Positions 10,542 to 18,939 of a DNA stretch of 64,000 nt are shown here, piece after piece. Origin of the DNA: CAWAVN01 sp963825075 (GTDB taxonomy: Bacteria; Planctomycetota; Planctomycetia; Planctomycetales; Planctomycetaceae); NCBI GenBank assembly GCA_963825075.1, contig CAWGRX010000010.1:1-64000 (forward strand), written 5' to 3'. Position 1 is the stretch's first letter, and the number at the start of each line of letters is the position of its first letter. The notes under the pieces were generated by a model, which saw only the letters and a program-made list of their open reading frames with translations, made no database searches and had not been told where the DNA came from. The position numbers were made by a program, and so were the translations under genes.

Positions 10542-10971
10542 ATGGCGAAACAGAATCAGCACGAATTGCCTGCGGATTTGGCGCGGGGGCGGGACCGATT
10601 GGCGGCGTGGCGGGCGACGAAGAAACCTCGGTCGCGGATTCCCGAGGCCCTTTGGGAAATGGCCGTCAAGTTGGCCGCGAAGCATGGGGTGCACCGGACC
10701 GCTCGCACGCTGAAGCTCGATTACTATTCGCTTAAGAAGCGGACCCTCGCGGCGGCAGTCCGTGCGCGAGACGCAGGATGAAACTCGCGCCGAGGCGAAG
10801 CCTTCTTCGTTTGTCGAGTTACACGCCTGCGAGTTGCCGTCCGCTTTCGCCCCGGTTGCCGAATGCGTGATCGAGTTGGAGGACAATGCCGGAACCTGGC
10901 GGGTCCATCTGAAAGGTTATCGCGCCGCCGACATCGCGGCCATCGGACGCAGTTTGCGAGGCTGTGACTGA
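10542..10971 (+). CDS. tnpA: IS66 accessory protein TnpA, frameshifted
   Basis: A small DNA-binding-type protein beginning MAKQNQHELP after a GGGAGG ribosome-binding site, with a basic helix-turn-helix segment (HGVHRTARTLKLDYYSLKKR). The frame changes near 10758. Removing one C from the CC of GTCCGTG joins AAAV to VRETQDET and yields one protein of about 142 aa ending SLRGCD. Its stop overlaps the start of tnpB (TGATG), the usual IS66 coupling. The family's role in transposition is accessory and poorly defined. Confidence 0.7.
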
Positions 10972-11333
10972 TGCTCGCGATCACGCCGCAGATGAAGGTC
11001 CTCGTGGCGACCGAGCCCGCCGATTTTCGCAAAGGCATCGACGGGTTGGTGCGGTTGTGCAAAGACGCTTTGGGTGAAGACCCGTTCGCCGGGACGGTGT
11101 TTTGTTTTCGCAATCGCCGAAAGACCGCCATCAAGGTGCTGGTGTATGACGGCCAGGGTTTTTGGCTGTGTCACAAGCGTCTTTCCGAGGGACGTTTTCT
11201 GTGGTGGCCCGAAGCGGAGGATGCCGCCGCGAAACGCCTGGCCGCGCATCAGTTGGCGGTGTTGTTCTCGGCTGGCAACCCGGAACGCACGGGAGCGGCT
11301 CCCGACTGGCGGCCGGTAGGACCTGAGGCTTGA
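10971..11333 (+). CDS. tnpB: IS66 accessory protein TnpB (Orf2)
   Basis: 120 aa and intact. The typical TnpB run is visible: VATEPADFRKGIDGLV, then VFCFRNRRKTAIKVLVYD, then GFWLCHKRLSEGRFLWW. TnpB is required for IS66 transposition, but its biochemical role is unclear. The start overlaps the tnpA stop by TGATG, implying translational coupling. The last residues (about 105-120) are less conserved. Confidence 0.9.
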   Translation: MLAITPQMKVLVATEPADFRKGIDGLVRLCKDALGEDPFAGTVFCFRNRRKTAIKVLVYDGQGFWLCHKRLSEGRFLWWPEAEDAAAKRLAAHQLAVLFSAGNPERTGAAPDWRPVGPEA

Positions 11334-11462
11334 ACGCCGGCTTCGGCCGATTGCTCTTGCCAAGCCTGGGGAGTCGTTGGTATTCCTATTCTGTGTGGAT
11401 GGAACCTCGGCTCTCTTCGTGTCACGGATGGTCCAGTCATGCGGCCGAACAAACCGGAGCTC

Positions 11463-13118
11463 ATGGACGTGAATCCCCAACGACTCAAGGATGTTGCGGA
11501 CCGCGCCAAGGCGTCGCTTGATCCTGAAGATGCCGAGTTGATCGAGCGGGTATTCGAGTCCTACGAATATGTGGCCGGCCTGATTCAAGAGAAGAGCATG
11601 TCGATTGGCCGGCTGCAGAAGATGTTGTTCGGCGCGAAGACGGAGAAGACCGCGGCGGTCGTGGGAGACGCTTCTCCAACCGCTGCCGAGTCGCCGTCGG
11701 GCGAGACCGCGAAGCACGCGGACGACGAAACGCCTTGCGACGAAGCGGACGCGGAGGGCGCGCGGAACAACAACGGAAAACCGCCTCCCAAAGGCCACGG
11801 CCGAAACGGAGCCGCTGCGTATCAAGGGGCCGAGCGAATCGCAGTGCCTCATGCCTTTCTTCACATGGGCGATGTCTGTCCGGAGTGCGGGAAGGGCACG
11901 CTGTATCAGAAGCCGCCCAGTGTCATTGTGCGAATCACGGGTCAGGCGCCGTTGGGGGCCAAGAGATACGAACTGGAACGGCTCCGCTGCGGTCTGTGCG
12001 GCGAAGTCTTCACGGCCGAGCTTCCCCCGGACGCCGGCTCCAAAAAATACGATGCCAAGGCCGGTGCGATGATCGGCCTGTTGAAGTATGGAAGCGGGCT
12101 GCCCTTCAACCGCCTGGAAGGCCTGCAGGGGAACCTGGAGATTCCTCTGCCGGCCTCGACTCAATGGGATGTTGTGCATTCCTTCTCGATTTTACTCAAG
12201 CCGGTGTTCGATGAATTTCTTCGACAAGCGGCTGCGGGGGAGGTTCTGTATCACGATGACACGACCGTGAAGATCCTCGCGCTGATGGGCGAACGCCGGG
12301 GCGGACCAACCTGCGGTCGGTGCCCCGCGGAGGATTCGGACCGCAGCGGGCTCTATACGTCCGGCGTCGTTTCCAGGCGCGACGGCCATCGCATCGCCTT
12401 GTTCTTCAGTTCTCAAAAGCACGCGGGCGAGAACCTGGCCGACGTGTTGAAGCGGCGCAGCGCCGAACTCGACACGCCCATCCAGATGTGCGATGCCCTC
12501 TCGCGGAATATGCCCAAGGAACTGGAGACGATCGTGGCCAACTGCCTGGCCCACGCCCGCCGGCAGTTCGTGGAGCTTCACGATCTGTTTCCCGAAGAAT
12601 GCCGCTTTGTGCTCGAAGCCTTCAAGGTCGTCTATCAAAACGACGCCACCGCCCGGCAACAAGGCCTGTCCGCCGCAGAGCGATTGGCGTTTCATCAAAC
12701 GCAAAGCCAACCGGCGATGACGGACTTGAAGGAATGGCTGAACCGGCAGTTCGATGAAAAACATGTCGAACCGAACTCGGCCTTGGGCACGGCGATCAAC
12801 TACCTGCTCAAGCATTGGGAAAAGCTGACGCGGTTTCTGCACATCGCGGGCGCTCCCTTGGATAACAACCTCTGCGAACGAGCCCTGAAAAAGGCGATCA
12901 TCCACCGCAAGAATTCGCTCTTCTTCAAAACGCAAAACGGTGCCCGCGTCGGCGACTTATACATGAGCCTGATCCACACCTGCGAACTGAACCAGGCGAA
13001 CCCGTTCGACTATCTGACGGAGCTGCTCAGCCATCCCGACGCAGTCAAAGCCCATCCCGAACGGTTCCTGCCTTGGAACTACCGCCAAACGCTCGCCGAA
13101 CTCTCCGCCCCGGCCTGA
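11463..13118 (+). CDS. tnpC: IS66 transposase TnpC
   Basis: About 551 aa and apparently intact. An N-terminal coiled-coil-like leucine-rich region (GRLQKMLFGAKTEK) is followed by a zinc-finger-type segment (CPECGKG with later CGLCGE) and the DDE domain: D in VLYHDDTTVK, D in QMCDALS, and E in LDNNLCERALKKA. The IS66-type C-terminus (CELNQANPFDYL) is present. The start at 11463 has GGAG five bases upstream; an in-frame ATG at 11439 is possible. As the only intact transposase in the graveyard it could still be active if the accessory genes are. Confidence 0.9.
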   Translation: MDVNPQRLKDVADRAKASLDPEDAELIERVFESYEYVAGLIQEKSMSIGRLQKMLFGAKTEKTAAVVGDASPTAAESPSGETAKHADDETPCDEADAEGARNNNGKPPPKGHGRNGAAAYQGAERIAVPHAFLHMGDVCPECGKGTLYQKPPSVIVRITGQAPLGAKRYELERLRCGLCGEVFTAELPPDAGSKKYDAKAGAMIGLLKYGSGLPFNRLEGLQGNLEIPLPASTQWDVVHSFSILLKPVFDEFLRQAAAGEVLYHDDTTVKILALMGERRGGPTCGRCPAEDSDRSGLYTSGVVSRRDGHRIALFFSSQKHAGENLADVLKRRSAELDTPIQMCDALSRNMPKELETIVANCLAHARRQFVELHDLFPEECRFVLEAFKVVYQNDATARQQGLSAAERLAFHQTQSQPAMTDLKEWLNRQFDEKHVEPNSALGTAINYLLKHWEKLTRFLHIAGAPLDNNLCERALKKAIIHRKNSLFFKTQNGARVGDLYMSLIHTCELNQANPFDYLTELLSHPDAVKAHPERFLPWNYRQTLAELSAPA

Positions 13119-13197
13119 GCCCCCTGCGACCTGCGACTGTCGGCTCTCCCCTCGATAAGCCCCGCCAAAAAACTTTGCACGCCCACCGGAGGGACAC

Positions 13198-13444
13198 GGC
13201 CCAGGCGTGGTATCAGCTCCAACACGCCAAAGTCCGCGACTGGCCGAACATCGGCTCAGAAGTCAAATGCCGAATGGTAGAACTGACCCTCGGCTACAAA
13301 CCAAGTCCGGCCGAACAAAGCTATGTTCTTGATTATGTGCAGGGGTGCACGGTATTCATTCAACCGGCCCAGAGTTCGGCGAAATCGTACATTCAATGCG
13401 CGAGCCGGGTTTTCCGGGAACGGCCTTATGTCGGCCCGTGGTGA
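13198..13444 (+). pseudogene. 3' tail of an unrecognised gene, cut by IS66
   Basis: An open frame directly outside the IS66 end runs to TGA at 13444 and looks protein-like (VRDWPNIGSEVKCRMVEL, then YIQCASRVFRERPYVGPW). It has no start of its own. It is probably the C-terminus of a gene whose beginning was removed with the IS66 insertion or a later deletion. I do not recognise the family, and it does not match the dehydrogenase fragment on the other side of the element. Confidence 0.45.
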
Positions 13445-13541
13445 TCTTCGTTTGAGGAATCCAGTGTGAAAACAACATGTTCCTATTGCGGATCGGAAGC
13501 CGCGAGGGTGCGGAAGGCGCTTCCGGCGTGAGGGGGAACCT

Positions 13542-14015
13542 CTAATTCATTTCCTTAATTCTGCTCAAGAATTCATTAGCCTCGGCTGCAGCTTTGGTTT
13601 TGGGCCAGTGTTTTGATATTTCCCGATAATACCAAACTCCAAATTCCAGTTGTCCAGCGGCAACTAATGAGCGAGCGTAGTTGAGTTCTCGGTCCGCTTC
13701 CGATTCGGCGTTCAAACTCTTAATCGAAGCAAGTTGCGCCCCTGCGTTGGTTGCAGCCTCAGTACCCGGATACCCTTTGTGGGGATCTCGGATTTCCCGC
13801 AGCCATCGGATTGCAATTTCAGTTTTACCCTGATCTATAAATTGCTGGACAAGTGCTAGTTTTGCAGCGGCACGTTCATTGGCGTCGAATAATCTCAGTT
13901 TGTCCGTTGCATCTGATGGACTTACTTCTCTTATGGCGGCGAGCCTACGTTTGTTGGAGTTACCGAATTCTTTAAGGCTTTGTTCGATTTGACGACGGGT
14001 AATCGTTGAAAGGAC
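13542..14015 (-). pseudogene. Helical, TPR-like protein, 5'-truncated
   Basis: An open frame of 157 codons without a start codon ends SRIKEMN. The translation is plausible throughout: RRQIEQSLKEFGNSNKRR, NERAAAKLALVQQFIDQGKT, WLREIRDPHKGYPGTEAA, then YYREISKHWPKTKAA. The alternation of short helices with PGTEAA/PKTKAA turns is typical of tetratricopeptide-type planctomycete proteins. It is cut at about 14015 by a TGA just inside a small hairpin. Local base composition is lower in GC than that of the neighbours. Confidence 0.55.
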
Positions 14016-14019
14016 ATGT

Positions 14020-14350
14020 CATCCTCATACAACAGGATGAGGACCAGCCGGCGATTCTCTTGGCCTGCACGGCCTGGCGGAACTCGGTCGTCGGGCGGGA
14101 TTGATTGCGGCGCTGTGTGGTTCCAACAGCGACTACCATACGCACCGCGCTCAAGCTTTAGAACTCACGCCAAGCGACTTCCTTAGCGATTCTCCCGCTT
14201 GGGTGAAATGGCCCACCGAAAGTTTGTTGAACTCCGGTCAGGCTCTCAATGCCCTTGCGCTTGATGCGAGGCAGACGCCGCTTTTATTGTCGCAAGTTTC
14301 GGACGGCGTCGATTTGAAGCATCTCGATGGTCTTTTGGTCCATGTCACCC
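14020..14350. other. Unassigned stretch with a hairpin at 14020-14040
   Basis: TCATCCT (14020-14026) and AGGATGA (14034-14040) form a 7-bp stem at the break point of the truncated helical gene. The remaining 300 bases hold short open frames on both strands, one starting MDQKTIEML on the minus strand near 14345, none long enough or similar enough to anything I know. I read it as remnant sequence. Confidence 0.35.
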
Positions 14351-15223
14351 TTACTTGCCCAATTCCTCGATTCTCTCCGAAGCCACGCCCACCCCGCTGA
14401 CGGCCTCGTAGATTCCGTCCCACAACTTCAGCCGAGCGGTGAGGCAGTTCAACGCCATTGTTGCAGCCTGTTCCCACAGGGACTCGCCCGAGCCGCAAAG
14501 TGACTGAACGAGCCGAGTCGCCATTGGGCCATGCTCGTCCCCATCCAGACCGATGTGCCGCTCAAGGTAATATCTGAAATCGCTTAATTGCCCACCGGCC
14601 TCTGTATTCAGTTTGTCAACGATTCGTTGAAATACGTCTGGCAGCAAATCTTCCCGTCCGAAGGTGAAGGCCGAGGCGATTGCACACAGGTTGCCGGTTT
14701 CGATGATCTCGAAAGTTTGTTCCACAAATCGTCGAGCCGCTTCGGGGACGGTCGGGGAAGCAAGTGCTGACCGCACCGAAATGCCTCGGCGAAGGTCGGA
14801 CAGGAATCCATCAATTCCCATTGTGTTTGCCCCGCATTGCTTCATGGCACGGTGATAAAGCTCAAAATGACTGGCGAACCCACTTCGGCCATCATCATCA
14901 GATTCCTCGGCAAGGACGATCTCGTTGATGAAACGACAAGCCTGCGGGTCAGCGGGGGGCAACCACGGAACATCGACGCAGCAAAGTCGCTGCTGCAACT
15001 CCTTGAGCAGTGACATGAAATCCCAGACGGCAAAGATGTGGTATTCCATGAATGTCCTTAATGCTTCAAGGCGATCCATCTCGCCGTAAACTCGATGCGT
15101 CAGTAACACCTTCCTGATTGGGTCCAACCGCTCTTCGATTCTGGTGATGTTGTTCAACTTTGTTCTCATTTCTGACGAGATTTTCCTGTCTCCACGGATC
15201 AACACTGTGAGATGAACGTTCAT
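14351..15223 (-). CDS. DUF3050 (heme-oxygenase-like fold) protein
   Basis: 290 aa. The family signatures are clear: FMEYHIFAVWDFMSLLKEL, then INEIVLAEESDDD, SHFELYHRAMKQCGA, FTFGREDLLPDVF and YYLERHIGLDGDEHGP. DUF3050 proteins are predicted helical bundles related to heme-oxygenase-like diiron proteins. The conserved His/Glu residues in these blocks could bind metal, but the reaction is unknown. An internal start at 15169 (MRTKLNN) is also possible, since similarity begins just after it. It follows the unrecognised gene at 15243-16192 on the same strand by about 20 bases, so the two are probably co-transcribed. Confidence 0.85.
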   Translation of the reverse strand: MNVHLTVLIRGDRKISSEMRTKLNNITRIEERLDPIRKVLLTHRVYGEMDRLEALRTFMEYHIFAVWDFMSLLKELQQRLCCVDVPWLPPADPQACRFINEIVLAEESDDDGRSGFASHFELYHRAMKQCGANTMGIDGFLSDLRRGISVRSALASPTVPEAARRFVEQTFEIIETGNLCAIASAFTFGREDLLPDVFQRIVDKLNTEAGGQLSDFRYYLERHIGLDGDEHGPMATRLVQSLCGSGESLWEQAATMALNCLTARLKLWDGIYEAVSGVGVASERIEELGK

Positions 15224-15242
15224 TCACAAATTGAGTTCTCCG

Positions 15243-16192
15243 CTAGGCCATGAGGTACAGAAAAGCGTCTTCCGCCTTCTTTCGTGTGGCCTCGTCTTCG
15301 ATAAACCGCCTGATCGTGAAGAACCCATAAAGCGTTTTGATCCGGTGAGTTAATCGAGCCTGGTCCCTTTTGAGCATCCCCTCCCAATACGCCGGCTTCC
15401 GGGGATCATGGTCCGTCTTCTCGACCATGCCGAGTTCCGACTCGACATCAGGCAGGGATCGCCATAGCCGGATGTGCTGGTGGTGTGCGGGCAATGCCTT
15501 CTTTGCCAATTCCTTGTAGCCGAACCGATCCAACTCGGTGATCGCAGCGGCGTGGTTGATGAGATGCCACAGACCGCCGAAACCTTGCTTTTTCACTGAT
15601 GCCGTGGCGATCAGTTCGGCAAAGGTCACATCCACCATCATTTGCACGTCCTGTAAGCCGGAAAGTTCTCGTCGGCTGGCAGCTTGACCTGTTTGCCGTT
15701 AAGCCAACCTTTCTGCTTGCCGTAATAGCCTCGCCCGGCATGGGCGTTAATGAAGCCCTCGATCAGTTTGCGAATTCCAGCGATCACCTGCGGCGTGGCA
15801 ATGTCGGGATGATCTTGCAGCGCACGAATGGCGATGGAGGCGAAGATGACATTGTGCCCCGACCGCCGAGTCTGGCCGACGTTCTTCTCCAGCGCTTCAG
15901 CAATCGACGGGATGGCTTCGGGTCTCGCCTTTTCCTTGGGGAACGGCGTGAAGAGTTCCGTAGGCGTGACGCCCGCTTTCTTGGCGTTGAACCAAATGGC
16001 CTCCTCGCCGGCGATGATTCGCTCAAGCTCACCCTTGATGCCGTCAAACACTTTGTCGGGAAGTTCGCTCTGGTCCTCGCCGAAGAAATAACCAGCAGCG
16101 ACAGCGGCCCCGAGATGACCGGCCATCGTCCCGGCTTTGTGGGCGTTCGCCAATCCATAGACGCCTTTCTGGAGGTATTCAAATGCGATCAT
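15243..16192 (-). CDS. Unrecognised helical protein, one-base frameshift
   Basis: The protein starts MIAFEYLQKGVYGLANAH and ends EDAFLYLMA. It is split at about 15647-15650: adding one G to the GG of ACAGGACG joins PAYR to DVQMMVDVTF and gives about 316 aa. Visible blocks are HKAGTMAGHLGAA, SGHNVIFASIAIRAL, GLWHLINHAAAITELDRFGY and HHQHIRLW. The repeated histidines, glutamates and aspartates suggest a mostly helical, possibly metal-binding protein, but I cannot assign a family. Its ATGA start overlaps the stop of a phosphodiesterase remnant, which shows its ancestral operon neighbour. The DUF3050 gene follows. Confidence 0.6.
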
Positions 16193-16300
16193 GGCGTGGT
16201 TCCGTGATTTGTGGCGGACTGTTTGAGTGAATGAGGCAGGTTGAGCGGGTAATCGGTCAGAATGGCGTGGATGCCGACCTCGGCAGCGTGCCCATTGTTC
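16189..16300 (-). pseudogene. Glycerophosphodiester phosphodiesterase, C-terminal remnant
   Basis: In the space between two genes the minus strand reads VGIHAILTDYPLNLPHSLK, close to the conserved C-terminal end (GIDAILTDYP) of glycerophosphodiester phosphodiesterases. The fragment ends in TGA that overlaps the next gene's ATG (ATGA). About 35 codons remain. Upstream the frame runs into the end of the Gemmata-type gene at 16299. The original enzyme gene was therefore cut where the three-gene XRE unit begins. Confidence 0.55.
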
Positions 16301-16949
16301 ACGATTGCCCGAGCAACTCATCCACGACCCAGCACTCACGTCCATGTGGGCCTTTGTTGCGGCAATGTTTCAGAATAACCGTATCGGTGCATCCAGCCTT
16401 CGTCAATTCCTTTGTCAACTGAGGCAGCCGGTCGAAAGCGGCTTCGTGGTAGATGGACTGGGCAAGCGTGATGACCTCGGAAGTCCGCCACCCTGAATCG
16501 AAAGCGACGGCATGGAAAGGATTGCCCGTGATGCAGCGCAACAGCAAGGCAGCGGGAGGCTGCTCGCTTGGTTGGAGAAGCCCCTCGGAGGCGAACCGCT
16601 GGATTTCGTCGGCGACCCCATCGAAGGCATTCTCGGATGCCGCCACCTCAGCCAGCCAAAGTGCGACCCATTCGACTCGATCTTCGGTCGAGACCGATGG
16701 CAGCGCATGGCGTACCGCTCGAACACTCTGTCTGGCTCGCTTCAGAGCGGCCTTCGACGCTTGCCCGTCTGCAAATGCCTCCGCGGTTTCGATAGTTTCC
16801 TTGAATGGGCCGTCATTCAGCCACCTCTCAAAATGGCGGCAGCAGGCGCAGCCGAAGAGTCTCAGTTTGCGTTCCCTTGGTTGTTCCGGCATCCATTCCA
16901 ACATGGCCACGGCATCGTGAGATTTCATCCATTGCCTTTCCTGCATCAC
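16299..16949 (-). CDS. Gemmata-type paralogous family protein
   Basis: 216 aa. The pattern RKLRLFGCACCRHFERWL near the N-terminus, GNPFHAVAF in the middle, and SIYHEAAFDRLPQL, GCTDTVILKHCR and GPHGRECWVVDELLG at the end marks a family that occurs in many copies in Gemmata-like genomes. No function is known. The cysteine pair (CACC) and the terminal CR/CWVV block are the invariant parts. The start ATG overlaps the stop of the hydrolase gene, so it is translated from the same mRNA as the hydrolase and the XRE regulator. Confidence 0.7.
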   Translation of the reverse strand: MMQERQWMKSHDAVAMLEWMPEQPRERKLRLFGCACCRHFERWLNDGPFKETIETAEAFADGQASKAALKRARQSVRAVRHALPSVSTEDRVEWVALWLAEVAASENAFDGVADEIQRFASEGLLQPSEQPPAALLLRCITGNPFHAVAFDSGWRTSEVITLAQSIYHEAAFDRLPQLTKELTKAGCTDTVILKHCRNKGPHGRECWVVDELLGQS

Positions 16950-17425
16950 ATCACCTCATCGGCCTTGCCCAACCGTTCGCACGCCACCAACATCGCCTTC
17001 AGCGGCTCGGGATCGGCGAGGCGGTGGTCGTTCCCGACTTCGATGAGCGTCTCGGGCGGCAAGCCACTCTGGGCAACAAGGTCCTCCGAATCGGCAAAGG
17101 GCACAACATCATCGGCTCGGCTGTGAAGAATCACGGAATTCGGCTTGAGCTTCGTGACCGTGCCCCAGTTTTTCCACGCCGGGCACATAAGGACGAGCGG
17201 AGTGTCTCCGCTCTCGATGTTCAAGGCGACCGCACCGCCACGGGAAGAACCGGCGATCACGGCGGGCTGGTGCCCGTCGTATTCGGCCTGGGCCGTGCGG
17301 ACGGCGGCATCGAAGTCGTCGTCATCGAGGGCGGGATTCAGGACTTCGTTCCCAGCGTCTTTGAGAAAGGTCGGTTTGACGCCGCCCGGAACGCTGTGCC
17401 AGCCGTGGAGGAAGAGGATTTTCAC
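16946..17425 (-). CDS. Small alpha/beta hydrolase
   Basis: 159 aa, short for the fold. It begins KILFLHGWHS with the oxyanion-type HGW, has the nucleophile elbow GSSRGG (serine near residue 60), an acidic residue in SRADDVVPF, and a late histidine in VGNDHRLAD. These form a plausible Ser-Asp-His triad. The substrate is unknown. It overlaps both neighbours by four bases (ATGA at the XRE stop and at the next start), so the three genes form a tight coupled operon. Confidence 0.8.
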   Translation of the reverse strand: MKILFLHGWHSVPGGVKPTFLKDAGNEVLNPALDDDDFDAAVRTAQAEYDGHQPAVIAGSSRGGAVALNIESGDTPLVLMCPAWKNWGTVTKLKPNSVILHSRADDVVPFADSEDLVAQSGLPPETLIEVGNDHRLADPEPLKAMLVACERLGKADEVM

Positions 17426-17772
17426 GGTCCTCTCAACCTCCGCAGGTCGCCATCTGACATGCGGTCCATGAGCTTGTCCATCGATTTGTCGTCCATTTGG
17501 GCGACCGCTCGGAACACGTCCGGTCGCTCTCGGATGCGCTGACGAATACCTTCCGGCACCTTGTCCGCCAAGAGAAGCAGTTCATCTTCGTCAGTTTCCA
17601 GCACGATCGCCAGCTTGTGGATGAACTTTTCACTCGGGTAGTCACCGAATTTCAGCTTGCCGTTTTCGACCTTCGAGACGTAGGTGAAGCTCACGTGGAG
17701 CCGTGACGCAAGCTCACGCTGCGTGAGTCCCTTCTCTTTTCGAAGCTGCCGAACCCTCTCGCCGAACTGCAT
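17422..17772 (-). CDS. XRE-family transcriptional regulator
   Basis: 116 aa. The N-terminal helix-turn-helix is clear (RVRQLRKEKGLTQRELASRL, then VSFTYVSKVENGK). The C-terminal part (VPEGIRQRIRERPDVFRAV) is common in regulators of accessory genes. It is the first gene of the minus-strand operon and is divergent from the BrxA-like gene, with an inverted repeat between them. It probably represses itself and the divergent pair; that is inference from layout. Confidence 0.9.
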   Translation of the reverse strand: MQFGERVRQLRKEKGLTQRELASRLHVSFTYVSKVENGKLKFGDYPSEKFIHKLAIVLETDEDELLLLADKVPEGIRQRIRERPDVFRAVAQMDDKSMDKLMDRMSDGDLRRLRGP

Positions 17773-17782
17773 CTCTGAACTC

Positions 17783-17811
17783 TTTTCGTGATTGCGAACC
17801 CCACACGAAAA
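17783..17811. promoter_or_regulatory. Inverted repeat, candidate XRE operator
   Basis: TTTTCGTG (17783-17790) and CACGAAAA (17804-17811) are perfect inverted half-sites spaced 21 bases start to start, two helical turns. A further CTTTTTCGTC lies at 17828-17837. The sites occupy the divergent intergenic space between the XRE gene and the BrxA-like gene, where both promoters must lie. Confidence 0.6.
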
Positions 17812-17879
17812 TCGTACTATGGGTGAACTTTTTCGTCAACAACGGCGTCCGTTCTTTACCCAAACCAACAGCGAGGATC

Positions 17880-18939
17880 ATGCAAGCGACCGTGGCAAAA
17901 CGCACGAAGCCGAAAGCAACCTTGAAGGACACTCAGAAAGGAAAACCGCACGATCTGGATTCCGTTCTAGCTTCGGTGCGTGCGCTGTGGGAGGCCACAG
18001 ACGACGCAGATCAAGACCTTCGGGAACACCTCCGTAGCCGTATCCTCGACGACGTTTCCCGACTGGATCGTTCCGTCAGAACCAAGCTGAACTTGGCGAA
18101 TCTGCTCCGATCCCGGCACAAGGCTGATGCCGCTCAGGTCAGGCTGTTCGACGAGGCTGACGCCGACACGCCCCCGGAGCGATTCCCGGCCCCAGAGGTC
18201 CGTGTTTTCGTCACCGATCTATCTGAACAGGCGCTCGAACTCTTGCCCGAGGCAGTCCGGTTCAATAACGCCGAGGAGTACCGCAAGTTCTTGGTTGAGA
18301 AGCTTTCTTACAACTCGATCTCGACAAGGAAGCGGAACGCAGGCTACCTCGTCAACCGTTTCTTTCCGGGCCAATACCTCCACCCGGACCTCACGGCTTT
18401 TGCTGCCGAAGTGGGCAAGGAACGCCTCAGTGATTGTGCTTTTCTATCTCACGGCACGAACGGAGCGAATTCTCCAGTTGGTGGCAGAGAAGGTTGTCTG
18501 GCCAGCACTGCCTGTCGGCAGCGTCACTCGCTCAAAGATGCGTGACTTTGTGAAGGACCAGTTGAAGGCGGACAACCCGGCCAAGCGGACGACGATTGCC
18601 TTGGCTCAGTGCTACGGCAAATTCGGCATTGCGGACGTGTCGAAGACAAGACTTCGTGTCTCCACTCGTGTTGGCGATCTGGCGTCCTTCGCCTACATCC
18701 TGCATCTGGAATTCCCCGAACCGGGGATGCAAATCTTCGAGAAGGTACTCGACGGACCGATGCACAAGTGGCTACTCTGGGATCGCCAATGGATGATTGA
18801 GCAACTCTATCTGTGCCGTCAGGAAGGGCTGCTCTCGAAAATCAGTGAAATCGATTCGATGCGTCAGTTCACAACGAAGTTCTCGCTCGCCGATGCGACG
18901 GAACACATCGTGAAACTGATTGGAAAGGGGGCGACGTGA
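17880..18939 (+). CDS. BrxA-like protein (BREX-type), one-base frameshift
   Basis: The start ATG at 17880 has GAGGA just upstream; a GTG at 17823 is an in-frame alternative. The frame changes near 18436. Removing one T from GATTGTG joins ERLSD to VLFYLTARTERIL, giving about 352 aa ending LIGKGAT. After a charged N-terminal 110 residues, the helical body (LSYNSISTRKRNAGYLVNRFF, then RDFVKDQL, then WDRQWMIEQLYLCRQEGLLS) resembles the BrxA/DUF1819 layout. BrxA is a DNA-binding BREX phage-defence component. The match is by pattern only. The stop overlaps the next start (GTGA), so the pair is coupled. Confidence 0.4.

Larger units (their letters stand above)
10463..13197 (+). mobile_element. IS66-family insertion sequence
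   Basis: Terminal inverted repeats are GTGTCCTTTCGGCGAGCGTGC from 10463 and, inward from 13197, GTGTCCCTCCGGTGGGCGTGC (16 or more of 21 positions agree). The element carries the classical three genes tnpA, tnpB and tnpC. The 8-bp flanks (CGAGCTTC and GGCCCAGG) differ, although IS66 elements normally leave 8-bp duplications, so one flank has been rearranged. The dehydrogenase fragment on the left and the gene tail on the right do not match each other. Confidence 0.85.
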
